From positions 124,001 through 188,000 of the forward strand of contig NC_013857.1 in the NCBI RefSeq assembly GCF_000010725.1: DNA of 64,000 nt. Direction: 5' to 3'. The position numbers and the translations under genes were made by a program. This DNA comes from Azospirillum sp. B510 (GTDB taxonomy: Bacteria; Pseudomonadota; Alphaproteobacteria; Azospirillales; Azospirillaceae). The notes beneath the pieces were generated by a model that was given only the letters and a program-made list of their open reading frames with translations, was not told where the DNA came from and searched no databases. Position 1 is the first letter of the stretch. Every line of letters starts with the position of its first letter. Shown piece by piece: positions 29,307 through 38,148 of this stretch.

Positions 29307-29803
29307 AGCGGCTGATGGCTCGATTGCTGGCCTATCCCCTGATGACGGCGACCCTGCTGGTGGTTTGGCTGCTGCTGAACGAGAGCATGGCGCCGGGCAC
29401 GATCCTCGTGGGCGGCGTGCTGTCGCTGGCGACGGTCGCCACGCTCGGCGTGCTGGACCTGCCGGGCGGGCGCTTCCGCCGTCCGCGGGCCGCCCTGTCG
29501 CTGCTGGGGGTGGTGCTGGTGGACATCCTGCGCTCCAACTGGGCGGTCGCCAAGATCATCCTGCGTCCGGGAAGCGGCGGGCGGGTGTCGGGTTTCCTGC
29601 GCATCCCGCTCGACCTCAGGGCGCCCTATGGGCTGGCGACGCTCGCCTGCATCGTCACCGCGACACCGGGCACGGTGTGGGTCGCCTATGACCGGCGCCG
29701 CAACACCATCCTCCTGCATATCCTCGATCTGGTGGACGAGCGGGTTTGGATCGACACCATCAAGGGGCGCTACGAGACGCGGCTGATGGAGCTGTTCGAA
29801 TGA
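29303..29803 (+). CDS. mrpE: Mrp antiporter subunit E
   Basis: A 166-residue protein with two N-terminal membrane segments (LMTATLLVVWLLLNESMAPG and the following helix) and the soluble MrpE/MnhE domain. The domain carries the conserved region VATLACIVTATPGTV-like segment (LACIVTATPGTVWVAYD) and LLHILDLVDERVW. The ATG overlaps the mrpD stop by four bases, and its own stop overlaps mrpF the same way. It is a small essential subunit for assembly of the Mrp complex. Confidence 0.92.
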   Translation: MKRLMARLLAYPLMTATLLVVWLLLNESMAPGTILVGGVLSLATVATLGVLDLPGGRFRRPRAALSLLGVVLVDILRSNWAVAKIILRPGSGGRVSGFLRIPLDLRAPYGLATLACIVTATPGTVWVAYDRRRNTILLHILDLVDERVWIDTIKGRYETRLMELFE

Positions 29804-30081
29804 CACTGAAGTTGCTGATGGGCGCCATCTTCCTGACCCAGATCATGCTCGTCGTCGCCATGGCGTTCGCGACCTTCCGGATTCTGCGGGGACCACGGGC
29901 GCAGGACCGGGTTCTGGGGCTCGACACCCTCTATGTCACGGCGACGATGCTGCTGCTGACCTTCGGCATCCGCACCGCCAGCATGCTCTATTTCGAGGCG
30001 GCCCTGATCATCGCCCTGCTCGGCTTCGTGTCGACGGCGGCGCTGGCGAAATTCCTGATGCGCGGGGAGGTGATCGAATGA
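29800..30081 (+). CDS. mrpF: Mrp antiporter subunit F
   Basis: A 93-residue protein with three membrane helices and the family motif FRILRGPRAQDRVLGLDTL between helices 1 and 2. The ATG overlaps the mrpE stop by four bases. The strict ATGA coupling from D through G implies equimolar synthesis of subunits. Confidence 0.92.
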   Translation: MTLKLLMGAIFLTQIMLVVAMAFATFRILRGPRAQDRVLGLDTLYVTATMLLLTFGIRTASMLYFEAALIIALLGFVSTAALAKFLMRGEVIE

Positions 30082-30461
30082 CCAACCATCTGGCCGGGCT
30101 TCCCGACTGGGCGGCCGCCGTCGCCGCCTTGCTGCTGCTCGCCGGCGCCGGACTGACCCTGATCGGAACCGTCGGGCTGCTGCGCTTCGGCAGCTTCTAC
30201 CAGCGGGTCCATGCCCCGACGCTCGGCTCGACACTCGGCATCGGCTGCATCCTGCTGGCCTCCATGCTGGTCTTCTCCGTTCTGCAATCCCGGGCGATCC
30301 TGCACGAGGCGCTGATCACCGCCCTGATGGTGATCACCACCCCCATCACCCTGATGCTGCTGGCCCGCGCCGCCCTCTACCGCGACCGCAGCGAAGGAAG
30401 CGACGAGGTGCCGCCGCCTCCCTCCGGCCAGGACGCGCGCGGCTCCGGACCGGCGCCGTGA
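30078..30461 (+). CDS. mrpG: Mrp antiporter subunit G
   Basis: A 127-residue protein with three membrane helices and the MrpG/MnhG motif GTVGLLRFGSFYQRVHAPTL. Its C-terminal about 25 residues are a charged, proline-rich tail (SEGSDEVPPPPSGQDARG) beyond the usual end. It overlaps mrpF by four bases and ends 24 bases before the convergent sensor kinase gene, closing the operon. Confidence 0.92.
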   Translation: MTNHLAGLPDWAAAVAALLLLAGAGLTLIGTVGLLRFGSFYQRVHAPTLGSTLGIGCILLASMLVFSVLQSRAILHEALITALMVITTPITLMLLARAALYRDRSEGSDEVPPPPSGQDARGSGPAP

Positions 30462-30485
30462 TGAGCGGGCCGCCGCCGATCCTTC

Positions 30486-31592
30486 TCATCCGGCGGGATC
30501 GGCCTTCTTCACGGGCTGGAGCGGCAGCTCGATCTCGAAGGTCGCGCCATGCGGCTCGGATGGCTTGGCCCGGACGTTGCCGCCATGCGCCTGGGCGATC
30601 GCCTTCACCACCGCCAAACCCAGACCGCTGCCGCCGGTGTCGCGCGACCGGGACTCGTCGGGTCGCCAGAAGGGGGTGAAGATGCCGGTCGCCGCCCCCT
30701 CCGGCAATCCGGGGCCGTTGTCGCAGACGCGCAGGATGGCATGGTCGCGGGTCAGCCGGGTTTCGATCACCACCTCGCCGGGAGAGGCGTGGCGCCGGAC
30801 ATTGTCGAGCAGCGCCACCAGGGCCTGACGGACGCGGGCGCCGTCGGCATTGACCACCACCGTTCCAAGGTCGAGCCGCAAGGTGACGTCCGCCAGTTGC
30901 AGCATGGGGCCGATCGCCGCCGCCACGGACGCCGCCTCCTGGGCCAGATCGATCGGTTCCAGGCGCAGCTCCAGCCGGCCAGTCTGCACCAGGGTCAAAA
31001 TCTTCAGGTCGTCGACGATCCGGCTCAATCCCTCCACCTGCCCCAGAAGGGAGCGGAGGGACGGCGTGTCGGGGACGAAGACGCCATCGACATAGCCCTG
31101 CAACTGGCCGCGCAGAATGGTCAGCGGTGTGCGCAACTCGTGGGCGACGGCGGCATGCCAGGCCCGCATCTCCGCCTCGGCCCGGCTCAGCTGGCCGGCC
31201 ATGTGGTTGAAATCCTCGATCAGTTGGCGGGTTTCGGAAAAGGAGGCCTTCGTGACCGTGGCGCGGGCGCCGAGGTCGCCGGTGGCGATCCGCCGCGCCG
31301 CGGTGGCGACGGCGTCCAGCGGCCGGATGAGCTGGGTGGCGAATCGCATCGCCACCAGGATGGCCCCCGTCAGCCCGATGGCCCAGAGCGTCAGGAAGGC
31401 GATCCATTCGGGAACCGATGGCCAATAGCTGTCGGGCTCCGGAACCTCCTCGAAGCCTTCCGGCATGAAGAAGCGGAAATAGATGAAGCCATAGAACAGG
31501 AACATGCCGGCGCACATCAGCACCAGCGCCATCCCGGTCACGCCGGCCATGGCCGTCACCAGCTGCCGGTTCAGCGGCTTGATCGGCTTCAT
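30486..31592 (-). CDS. Sensor histidine kinase, BaeS/EnvZ-like
   Basis: A 368-residue classical membrane kinase. Two N-terminal helices (about residues 11-38 and 62-84) flank a short periplasmic loop of about 25 residues. They are followed by a HAMP domain (FATQLIRPLDAVATAARRIA), HisKA with His151 in AAVAHELRTPLTIL, and HATPase_c (LVALLDNVRRHA, RVCDNGPGLPEG, GSGLGLAVVKAIAQAHGG). The tiny periplasmic loop suggests sensing within the membrane or through a partner. It overlaps the response regulator gene by four bases and lies downstream of a four-gene exporter operon on the same strand, so it probably controls that exporter. Confidence 0.92.
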   Translation of the reverse strand: MKPIKPLNRQLVTAMAGVTGMALVLMCAGMFLFYGFIYFRFFMPEGFEEVPEPDSYWPSVPEWIAFLTLWAIGLTGAILVAMRFATQLIRPLDAVATAARRIATGDLGARATVTKASFSETRQLIEDFNHMAGQLSRAEAEMRAWHAAVAHELRTPLTILRGQLQGYVDGVFVPDTPSLRSLLGQVEGLSRIVDDLKILTLVQTGRLELRLEPIDLAQEAASVAAAIGPMLQLADVTLRLDLGTVVVNADGARVRQALVALLDNVRRHASPGEVVIETRLTRDHAILRVCDNGPGLPEGAATGIFTPFWRPDESRSRDTGGSGLGLAVVKAIAQAHGGNVRAKPSEPHGATFEIELPLQPVKKADPAG

Positions 31593-32278
31593 GACGAGGT
31601 CGTCAGCCGGTAGCCGACGCCGCGGACACCTTCGAAGAAGGCGGCGATCCCGGTGGCGTGCAGCTTGCGCCGGATGTTGCTGGCATGGGTGTCGATGGTC
31701 CGTTCCAGCGTGTCGCTTTCGGGCAGGCAGGCATCGATCAGCTCGGCGCGGCTGAACACGCGGGTCGGCTGGCGCGCCATGTGGGAGAGGATGCGGAACT
31801 CCGTCGCCGTCAGATCGACGCGCACCCGCCCGTCGCCGGCCTGGACGGTCACGGCATAGGCGCTCTGGTCGATCTCCACCGGACCGACCCGGATCACCGC
31901 GCTGTCGCCCCGGCCCATCGCCCGGCGCAGCACGGCCTTGACCCTGGCCACCACCTCCAGCGGGTTGAACGGCTTGACGATATAATCGTCGGCGCCGATG
32001 CGCAGGGCCTGGAGCTTGTCGAGATCCTCGTCGAGGGCGGTGACCATGATCACCGGGGTGTCCCCCCGGCGGCGCAGTCCCATCAGCACCTCGAAACCGT
32101 CCAGCTTCGGCATCTTCACGTCGAGGATGACGAGGTCGGGCTTCAATTGCTGGTGCAGGTCGAGGGCGATCTGCCCATTTTCGGCCCTGACCGTGCGCAG
32201 CCCCTCGCGATCGAGATAGCCCATGATGATCCGGGCGACGTCGGGGTCATCCTCGGCAACCAAAACCAGTGCGTTCAT
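31589..32278 (-). CDS. OmpR/PhoB-family response regulator, BaeR-like
   Basis: A 229-residue regulator: receiver domain with acidic residues in VLVAEDDPD, phospho-acceptor Asp53 in LVILDVKMPKLDG, and Lys in DDYIVKPFNP. A winged-helix Trans_reg_C domain follows (VDLTATEFRILSHMARQPTR, then DTHASNIRRKL and GVRGVGYRL). The start at 32278 has GAGGGAC upstream; longer in-frame starts are less well placed. It overlaps its kinase by four bases and follows the TolC-like gene by 122 bases, so it may be partly co-transcribed with the exporter. Confidence 0.93.
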   Translation of the reverse strand: MNALVLVAEDDPDVARIIMGYLDREGLRTVRAENGQIALDLHQQLKPDLVILDVKMPKLDGFEVLMGLRRRGDTPVIMVTALDEDLDKLQALRIGADDYIVKPFNPLEVVARVKAVLRRAMGRGDSAVIRVGPVEIDQSAYAVTVQAGDGRVRVDLTATEFRILSHMARQPTRVFSRAELIDACLPESDTLERTIDTHASNIRRKLHATGIAAFFEGVRGVGYRLTTSS

Positions 32279-32400
32279 ATCGTCCCTCATCTCCCGGACA
32301 CCGCCGCGCCGGTCCAGGGCCGCGGCGGCTCCGCCAATGTTAAGCCAAGACTTCACCCTATCCGGCCCGTTGCACAAGAGCCGGTTTTACCCTGATGGCC

Positions 32401-33828
32401 TCATCCAGATGCCTGCCGGCAGCCCTCGCCGAAGCCGCCCAGGGCGCGGTAGAGGGCCACGGCATTCTCCAGCCGCCCCCGCTGGGCGTCGATCAACGCC
32501 TGATCGGCGGCGAACAGGCCGCGTTCGGCATCCAGCACCTCCAGATAGCCGACCGCCCCGGCGAGATAGCGCTTCATGGTCAGGGCATGGCGCTTGCCCT
32601 CCAGCTCGCGCATCGTCCGGCGCGCCGCCGCGTCGCGTTCCAGCATGGTCTGGCCGGCCAGCGCGTCGGCGACCTCGCGGAACGCGGTCTGGATCGTCCG
32701 CTCATACTCGACCACCGCGATGGACTCGCGCGCCTTCGCCAGATCGAGGTTGGCCTGGTTGCGGCCGCCGTCGAACAGGGGGATGCTGATCTGCGGGACG
32801 AACTGCCAGGCGCCGCTGCCCACCCGGAACAGGGAGTGCAGTTCGTTGGAGGCGAGGCCGGCCATCGTCGTCAGCCGGATCGACGGGAAGAAGGCGGCGC
32901 GCGCCGCGCCGATCTGGGCGTTCGCGGCCATCAGCCGCTGTTCCGCCGCCATGATGTCCGGCCGTTTGGTCAGCAGTTCGGACGGCAGGCCCGGCTGCAA
33001 CGGCCCCCAGCCGGCGGCGAAGGCCGCGGTGCCGAAGGCTGGAGCGGTGCGGGCGTCGTCTCCGCCGGCTCCGCCGCCGCTGTAGCCGGTCAGCAGGGCC
33101 AACTGGTTGGCTGCACGCTCGCGGGTCAATTCCTGTTCGATCAGGTCGGCTTCCGCCGAGGCGACCAGGGTCCTGGCCTGCTGCACCTCCAGCGGGGAGG
33201 AGGCGCCGGCGGCGAGCCGCCGGTCCAGCAGCGCGACGCCCGCCTTGCGCGAGGCGATGGCGCGCCGGGCGATGGTGGCGCGCGCGTCGGCGGCGCGCTC
33301 CGTCACATAGGCCCGCGCCACCTCGGCGATCAGGCTGACGCGGGCCGTCCGCTGCGCCTGCTCGGTCGCCAGAAGCTCGTGCAGGGCGGCGTCGGACAGG
33401 TTCTTGGCCTTGTCGAAGAAATCCAGCTCATAGGACGACAGGGCGAGCCCGAGCTGCTGGGCCGAGTCATTGTCCTGGGGCGGGTTGGTGCTGGTCGCCT
33501 CCAGCGAAACGGCGGGCCGGCGGGTGGCGGACTGGAAGCCGCTCTGGGCGCGGGCCTCCGCCACCCGGGCGACGGCCAGCCTCAGGTCGCGGTTGTGCTC
33601 CAGCGCCGCGGCGATCAGCCGTTCCAGGCGGGGATCGGGCTGCCGCGCGCACCAGGGCGCCGCATTTCGCGGCGGGCCGGGGAGCGTCACCGGAGCCGGA
33701 TAGCTGGCGGGGATCGGCGCGGCCGGGCGTTCATAGGGCGGGGCCAGCGAGCAGCCGGCGAGCAGCGCCGCTCCGCAAAGGGAGGCGAGCAGGGCCGGAC
33801 GGCGGTGCGCCTTGCGGAGCGCGGTCAC
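32401..33828 (-). CDS. NodT-family outer-membrane efflux lipoprotein (TolC-like)
   Basis: A 475-residue outer-membrane channel protein. A lipoprotein signal peptide is visible, with lipobox LLAGC (Cys26), followed by two OEP repeats rich in heptad-like alpha-hairpins (RVAEARAQSGFQ; ARVSLIAEVARAYV; GRNQANLDLAKARESIAVVE). The motif KRPDIMAAEQRLMAANAQIG is diagnostic for the NodT/OprM family. Its start overlaps the HlyD-family gene by four bases. It forms the outer-membrane duct for the upstream ABC exporter. Confidence 0.92.
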   Translation of the reverse strand: MTALRKAHRRPALLASLCGAALLAGCSLAPPYERPAAPIPASYPAPVTLPGPPRNAAPWCARQPDPRLERLIAAALEHNRDLRLAVARVAEARAQSGFQSATRRPAVSLEATSTNPPQDNDSAQQLGLALSSYELDFFDKAKNLSDAALHELLATEQAQRTARVSLIAEVARAYVTERAADARATIARRAIASRKAGVALLDRRLAAGASSPLEVQQARTLVASAEADLIEQELTRERAANQLALLTGYSGGGAGGDDARTAPAFGTAAFAAGWGPLQPGLPSELLTKRPDIMAAEQRLMAANAQIGAARAAFFPSIRLTTMAGLASNELHSLFRVGSGAWQFVPQISIPLFDGGRNQANLDLAKARESIAVVEYERTIQTAFREVADALAGQTMLERDAAARRTMRELEGKRHALTMKRYLAGAVGYLEVLDAERGLFAADQALIDAQRGRLENAVALYRALGGFGEGCRQASG

Positions 33829-34832
33829 GGCAACACCTCCTTGGTGGTCCGCAATGCCGGCCGTTCCGGCAGCAGGGCGGTGGCCGGCTGGGACGGGACG
33901 AGGAATTTCGCCAGGCCGCGCTGACCGATCAGATAGCGGCGGTCGGGGCGGGACGGCAGCGACACGATGGCCTCCACCACCCGCTCGTCGACGCGCTGCT
34001 GGGCGTCGCTGGGGTCGAGCTTGCGCTGCCCCAGGAGCTGGCCGATGCGCAGAACCTCGCCGGACAGCGTTTCCGTTCCGCTGTCGAGCTGGATGGTGAC
34101 CGGCTGGCCGGGAACGACCTGCCGCATCAGACGCTCCTCGATGTCGACGCGCAGGATGAAGCGCTCGTTGGGCACCAAGGTGAACAGGGTCGAGACGTTG
34201 AGGGTGGAGGCGCCGCTGCCGGGGCGGGCCAGCAGCCGGACGATCCGGCCATCCACCGGGGCCCGGACCTCGCGCTGGGCGATCTCCATCTCGGCCGACG
34301 CGACGCGGGCGCGGGCGAGCCGGACGGTGGCGTCATGGGCGGTGAGCTCGGCCTCCGCCTCCTCCAGGCGGCTTTGCGCCTCGTCATACAGCTTCACCGC
34401 TTCGGCGCCGTCGCGGCGCAGACGGTCCAGGCGGTTGCGCTCGCGCCGGGCGGCGGAGACGCGGACCCGCAGGGTGCCGCCGCGCGCCACCGCCTCGGCA
34501 AGCGCGGCCTTGGCCTCCTCCAGCGCGGCGCGGGCAGCGCGGTCGTCCTGGCGGGCCAGCAGATCGCCGGCTCGCACATCCGCTCCCTCGGTCACGAAAA
34601 TCTCGGTGATCACGCCGTCGCGCTGGGCGGCGATCTGGATCATGCCGCCTTCGACGTCGACGCGTCCGCGTCCGGCGGCCACCACCGGCGTGCCAACCGA
34701 CAGCACCTCGCCGCCGGCCGGACCGCCATGCGTCTGTTCATCGCCGACCGCGGCGGAATAGACCGCTCCCATGCTTGAGGCTATGGCGATCGACGCCAGC
34801 CCGGCCAGAATGACTGTCTTAAGACGCGGCAT
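33825..34832 (-). CDS. HlyD/DevB-family membrane fusion protein
   Basis: A 335-residue periplasmic adaptor. An N-terminal signal anchor (MPRLKTVILAGLASIAIASS) leads to split lipoyl/barrel-sandwich halves (VEGGMIQIAAQRDGVITEIF, later EVRAPVDGRIVRLL). These flank a long coiled-coil hairpin (about residues 115-205) and a beta-barrel segment (FILRVDIEERLMRQVVPGQP). The hairpin and two-helix design match DevB/HlyD adaptors. Start 34832 is chosen at the anchor; its first 14 bases overlap the upstream ATPase gene. It bridges the DevC-like permease and the TolC-like channel. Confidence 0.9.
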   Translation of the reverse strand: MPRLKTVILAGLASIAIASSMGAVYSAAVGDEQTHGGPAGGEVLSVGTPVVAAGRGRVDVEGGMIQIAAQRDGVITEIFVTEGADVRAGDLLARQDDRAARAALEEAKAALAEAVARGGTLRVRVSAARRERNRLDRLRRDGAEAVKLYDEAQSRLEEAEAELTAHDATVRLARARVASAEMEIAQREVRAPVDGRIVRLLARPGSGASTLNVSTLFTLVPNERFILRVDIEERLMRQVVPGQPVTIQLDSGTETLSGEVLRIGQLLGQRKLDPSDAQQRVDERVVEAIVSLPSRPDRRYLIGQRGLAKFLVPSQPATALLPERPALRTTKEVLP

Positions 34833-35565
34833 CGTCGGAATCCTGTGAATGGAAGGTGTCGCGGTCGGGCCGTTCATCCGACAGGATGCGGCCGTCATCG
34901 ATGGTGATGACGCGGTCGGCATGGGCGATCAGGCGGCTGTCATGGGTGACGCACAGCACCGCCGTCCGGTGGAGATGGGCGATGCGGCGCAGGATCAGCG
35001 TGACCATGTCGCCGTTGTAGCGGTCGAGCGCCGAGGTCGGTTCGTCGGCGAACAGCAGGGAGGGGCGCTTGACCAGGGCGCGGGCGATGGCGACGCGCTG
35101 CTTCTCGCCACCGGACAGCGCCACCGGCTTCAGATGGGCGCGGTCGTCCAGACCGACCTCCTTCAGCGCCTGCCTTGCTCGAGGGGTGATCTCCGCCGCA
35201 GGCGTGCCGGTCATCTGCAGGACGAGGCGCACCTGATCCAGCGCGCTGAGCGCGCCGAACAGGTTGGGGCTCTGGAAAATGAAGCCGCAATGGCGCAGGC
35301 GGATGTCGGTCAGATCATCCTCGTCCAGCGTGCCGGTGGGCTGGCCGAGGATGCTGACGCTGCCCCGGTCGGGACGCGACAGCCCGGCCAGCACCGACAT
35401 CAGCGTCGATTTCCCGGATCCGGACGGCCCCATCAGCAGGGTCAGCTCACCCTGTCGCGCCGTCAGGTCGATCCCCTTCAGGATGTCCATCCTGATGTCG
35501 CCGTTGCGGTAGGATTTGTGCAGGCCGCGGGCCGATACGGCCGGGGTGTCGGAGGAAACTTGCAT
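34819..35565 (-). CDS. ABC transporter ATPase, DevA/MacB-like
   Basis: A 248-residue ATPase with Walker A GPSGSGKST, Q-loop FIFQSPNLF, signature LSGGEKQRVAIARAL, Walker B LLFADEPTSALD and switch His in LCVTHDSRL. The sequence belongs to the MacB/LolD/DevA class that works with FtsX-type permeases. The acidic/serine tail (HSQDSDDAAS) overlaps the next gene. It is one base group (12 bases) after the permease gene and therefore translated from the same message. Confidence 0.92.
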   Translation of the reverse strand: MQVSSDTPAVSARGLHKSYRNGDIRMDILKGIDLTARQGELTLLMGPSGSGKSTLMSVLAGLSRPDRGSVSILGQPTGTLDEDDLTDIRLRHCGFIFQSPNLFGALSALDQVRLVLQMTGTPAAEITPRARQALKEVGLDDRAHLKPVALSGGEKQRVAIARALVKRPSLLFADEPTSALDRYNGDMVTLILRRIAHLHRTAVLCVTHDSRLIAHADRVITIDDGRILSDERPDRDTFHSQDSDDAAS

Positions 35566-35577
35566 CTCGCGGGATCC

Positions 35578-36705
35578 TTATCGCAGCAGGTCGGCGGGCT
35601 CGCTGCGGTACAGGACCGACAGGGCGAGCAGGCCCGAGACACAGGCGATGGCGGTGACGAACAGGCTGGTGACGGCGCAGAGCCACGGGCTCATCACCAT
35701 CGGGATGTCGAGGAACCAGGCGAGCGCGCAGAGCGCCGCGGCGATGGCGAACATCGCGACGTTGCCGGCCAGCGCCACCCACAGCGACTGTTCCAGGACG
35801 ATGGCGCGCAGTTGGCCGACCCGCACGCCGAGCGCGCGCAGGGCGGCATATTCCTTCATCGAGGCGATCACCGCGCCGCGCAGGGTCTGTCCGGTCACGC
35901 CGACCCCGACCAGCAGGGCCAGCAGCATCGAGAAGCCGAAGGAGGTGCCGGCGCCCGATTCCTCCAGCCAGAACTGTGCCGACATCCAGGTCAGCTCGTC
36001 CGGCGTGGCGATGGCATAGCTTTCCGCCGTGTCGAAGGCTTCGAGCTGGTGGCGCACCGTGGCGAGATCGAAGCGGGGGTCGAGCTTCAGCAGGAAATAG
36101 GGCGGGCCGTTGATGCCCGGATCCATGGTGATCGACCGCAGGGAGGAGGGCGAGGCGAAGACCAGCGGCAGCAGGTTGCTGCGGAAGCCGCGGACGATCC
36201 CGCCGATGGTCACGCGCTTGCCGCCGATCTCAGCCGTTCCACCGATCTCCGCCCCCAGCTTGGCCATGTCGGCCTCGTCCACCACCACGGTGTCGGGATG
36301 GGACAGGATCGCCTGCGCCTCGGCGGAAAATCCCCGGAAGCCGGACAGCGCGCCCGGCTGGAGCGGCACGCCGACGACCATCACGCTCTGGCGGGTGCCG
36401 TTCCCGGTCTTCCAGTCGAGATAGCCGATTCCCATCTCGCGGACGTCGCGGATGGCCGGGTGCGACCAGAACAGCCCCTCGCTCCGCGCCGGAACGATGG
36501 TCGACTGGTCCCAGCTGCGGATGTTGGCGGCGGTGACCCAGAGATCGGCCTTGGAGCGCGTCACCGGAATGGTGAAGGCGTCGAGCTGCCCCAGCAGGAG
36601 GCCGACCTGGATCAGGATCAGCAGGCCGGAGAAGGCCAGGGTCAGGATCGCCGCTGCGAAGCGTTTCCATTCATGTATGAGTGTCTGGCGGGCAAGCGAA
36701 ACCAT
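35578..36705 (-). CDS. FtsX/DevC-family ABC exporter permease
   Basis: A 375-residue permease with the MacB/FtsX topology. One helix at residues about 18-40 is followed by a large extracytoplasmic domain (about 41-250) and three C-terminal helices containing FGFSMLLALLVGVGVTGQTL, MKEYAALRALGV and the final pair. The DevC subgroup exports lipids or glycolipids in cyanobacteria; the substrate here is unknown. The ATG at 36705 follows GGAAAGG. It is the first gene of a six-gene minus-strand run: permease, ATPase, adaptor, outer-membrane channel, response regulator, kinase. Confidence 0.9.
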   Translation of the reverse strand: MVSLARQTLIHEWKRFAAAILTLAFSGLLILIQVGLLLGQLDAFTIPVTRSKADLWVTAANIRSWDQSTIVPARSEGLFWSHPAIRDVREMGIGYLDWKTGNGTRQSVMVVGVPLQPGALSGFRGFSAEAQAILSHPDTVVVDEADMAKLGAEIGGTAEIGGKRVTIGGIVRGFRSNLLPLVFASPSSLRSITMDPGINGPPYFLLKLDPRFDLATVRHQLEAFDTAESYAIATPDELTWMSAQFWLEESGAGTSFGFSMLLALLVGVGVTGQTLRGAVIASMKEYAALRALGVRVGQLRAIVLEQSLWVALAGNVAMFAIAAALCALAWFLDIPMVMSPWLCAVTSLFVTAIACVSGLLALSVLYRSEPADLLR

Positions 36706-36825
36706 CGAAAAAACCTTTCCACGCGATGCGCGGAAGACAGATGGACGCGGGCCGTCAAGCCGCCGTGGGCCGATTGTCAAGATTGCGCAGAGACGCCGGA
36801 TGGCGGCCGATCAAGGCGTTGAGTG

Positions 36826-36859
36826 GGGTCGGCGGTCCCCTGGAGCCGCCCGCCGACCC
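36826..36859. promoter_or_regulatory. 10-bp inverted repeat in the divergent exporter/SDR intergenic region
   Basis: GGGTCGGCGG (36826-36835) and its exact complement CCGCCGACCC (36850-36859) are separated by 14 bases. The element lies in the 273-bp region between the divergent exporter and SDR genes, about 120 bases from each start. It could be an operator for the OmpR-type regulator or a leader hairpin. There is no T-run, so termination is unlikely. Confidence 0.4.
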
Positions 36860-36978
36860 GGCATCGACGGATGCTCCACGCAATCTGCACACAGCGATGG
36901 GACACCGTCGGTCAGCCGACGTCGCCCAATTGCGACGCAGCCTTGAATTCCTCCCTTCCGACCAAGGACCATCTGGAA

Positions 36979-38148
36979 ATGACGACTGTTCTCCTGACCG
37001 GCGCCACCGGCTTCATCGGCGGCGCGGTGCTCGCCCACGGCCTCGACAGCACTCCCGATGTCCGCTGGATCTGCCTCGTCCGGGGCAGTGGCGCCGCCCA
37101 GGCCCGTGACCGTCTTCTGGAAAACCTGTCCCGCTTCATGGATGCCGCCGCCGCCCGTCATGCCATCCGCCGCGTCGAGATCGTCGTCGGCGACATCACC
37201 GCCCCGGCGAGCCTGGAGGATCGCCGGCTGGATGCGGTGACCCACATCCTGCATCTCGCCGCCGACACCTCCTTCCGGGCGCAGGAGCATTGCCACCGCG
37301 TCAATGTCGAGGGGACCCGTGCCCTGGCGGAGCGGGCGCGGCGGATGCCGGGCCTGTGCCGCTTCCTCTATGGCGGCACCGCGATGATCTGCGGCGGCAA
37401 CCCGCCCGATCTCGTGCGGGAAGACGATGCGCCGGCTCCGGCGGCCGAGCACATCGTGCCCTACACCCGCACCAAGGCGACGACCGAGGCGATGCTGCGC
37501 CACGAGTTCGCCGATCTGCCGGTCGTCATGGTGCGCCCGTCGATCGTCACCGGCCACCGCAGCCGCGGTTGCATTCCCAGCAGCAGCATCTTCTGGATGT
37601 TCCGCGCCGGCGACCGGCTGCGGCTGGTGGCGGGCGATCTGGATGGCGGCATCGACGTGGTGCCGGTGGACTGGACCGCCGAGGTGCTGGTCGGGCTGAT
37701 GCTGAAGCCGGAGCTGGCCCATGACGCCTATCACCTCTCCGCCGGGCTGCGCAAGCGCACGACCTGGAGCGATCTCGCCGCCGCCTTCGAGCGCTGCGAT
37801 CCCCAGGGCGGCCGCCGCAGCTACAGCCGCTTCGACGCCGGGGACTGGAAGCTGCTGCGCGCCCGCTTCCAGATGGCCTTCGGCCTGAGCGGGCCGCTGA
37901 ACGTCGCCATGCTGCGGGCGATGCGCTCCTACTATCAGTTCAGCACGCTGGGCGTCGCCTTCGACAACGGGCGCCTGACCGACGAGGGCTTCCCGCTGCC
38001 GCCGACGCTGGCGGAGTATCTGCCGGCCTGCCTGTCGGCCCCGGCCGGGCTGTCGATCATCGACCAGTTCGCCGACGATCTCGGCATGTTCGACGGGGTT
38101 CAGGAGTCCATGCTGCCCGGAAACCTGCCCAAGTCGGTGGCGGCGTGA
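36979..38148 (+). CDS. Extended SDR family protein, thioester-reductase/NAD-epimerase-like
   Basis: A 389-residue extended short-chain dehydrogenase. The cofactor motif GATGFIGG lies at residues 8-14, an acidic loop and TAxxT-like segment follow (HILHLAADTSF), and the active-site pair is Tyr162-x3-Lys166 (PYTRTKATTEAML). The VMVRPSIVTG segment and later VPVDWTAEVLVGLM resemble the NAD_binding_4 group (fatty-acyl-CoA or peptide-synthetase thioester reductases). No carrier protein or synthetase is nearby, so the substrate is unknown. The stop overlaps the SMR transporter gene, hinting that its product or a by-product is exported. Confidence 0.82.
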   Translation: MTTVLLTGATGFIGGAVLAHGLDSTPDVRWICLVRGSGAAQARDRLLENLSRFMDAAAARHAIRRVEIVVGDITAPASLEDRRLDAVTHILHLAADTSFRAQEHCHRVNVEGTRALAERARRMPGLCRFLYGGTAMICGGNPPDLVREDDAPAPAAEHIVPYTRTKATTEAMLRHEFADLPVVMVRPSIVTGHRSRGCIPSSSIFWMFRAGDRLRLVAGDLDGGIDVVPVDWTAEVLVGLMLKPELAHDAYHLSAGLRKRTTWSDLAAAFERCDPQGGRRSYSRFDAGDWKLLRARFQMAFGLSGPLNVAMLRAMRSYYQFSTLGVAFDNGRLTDEGFPLPPTLAEYLPACLSAPAGLSIIDQFADDLGMFDGVQESMLPGNLPKSVAA

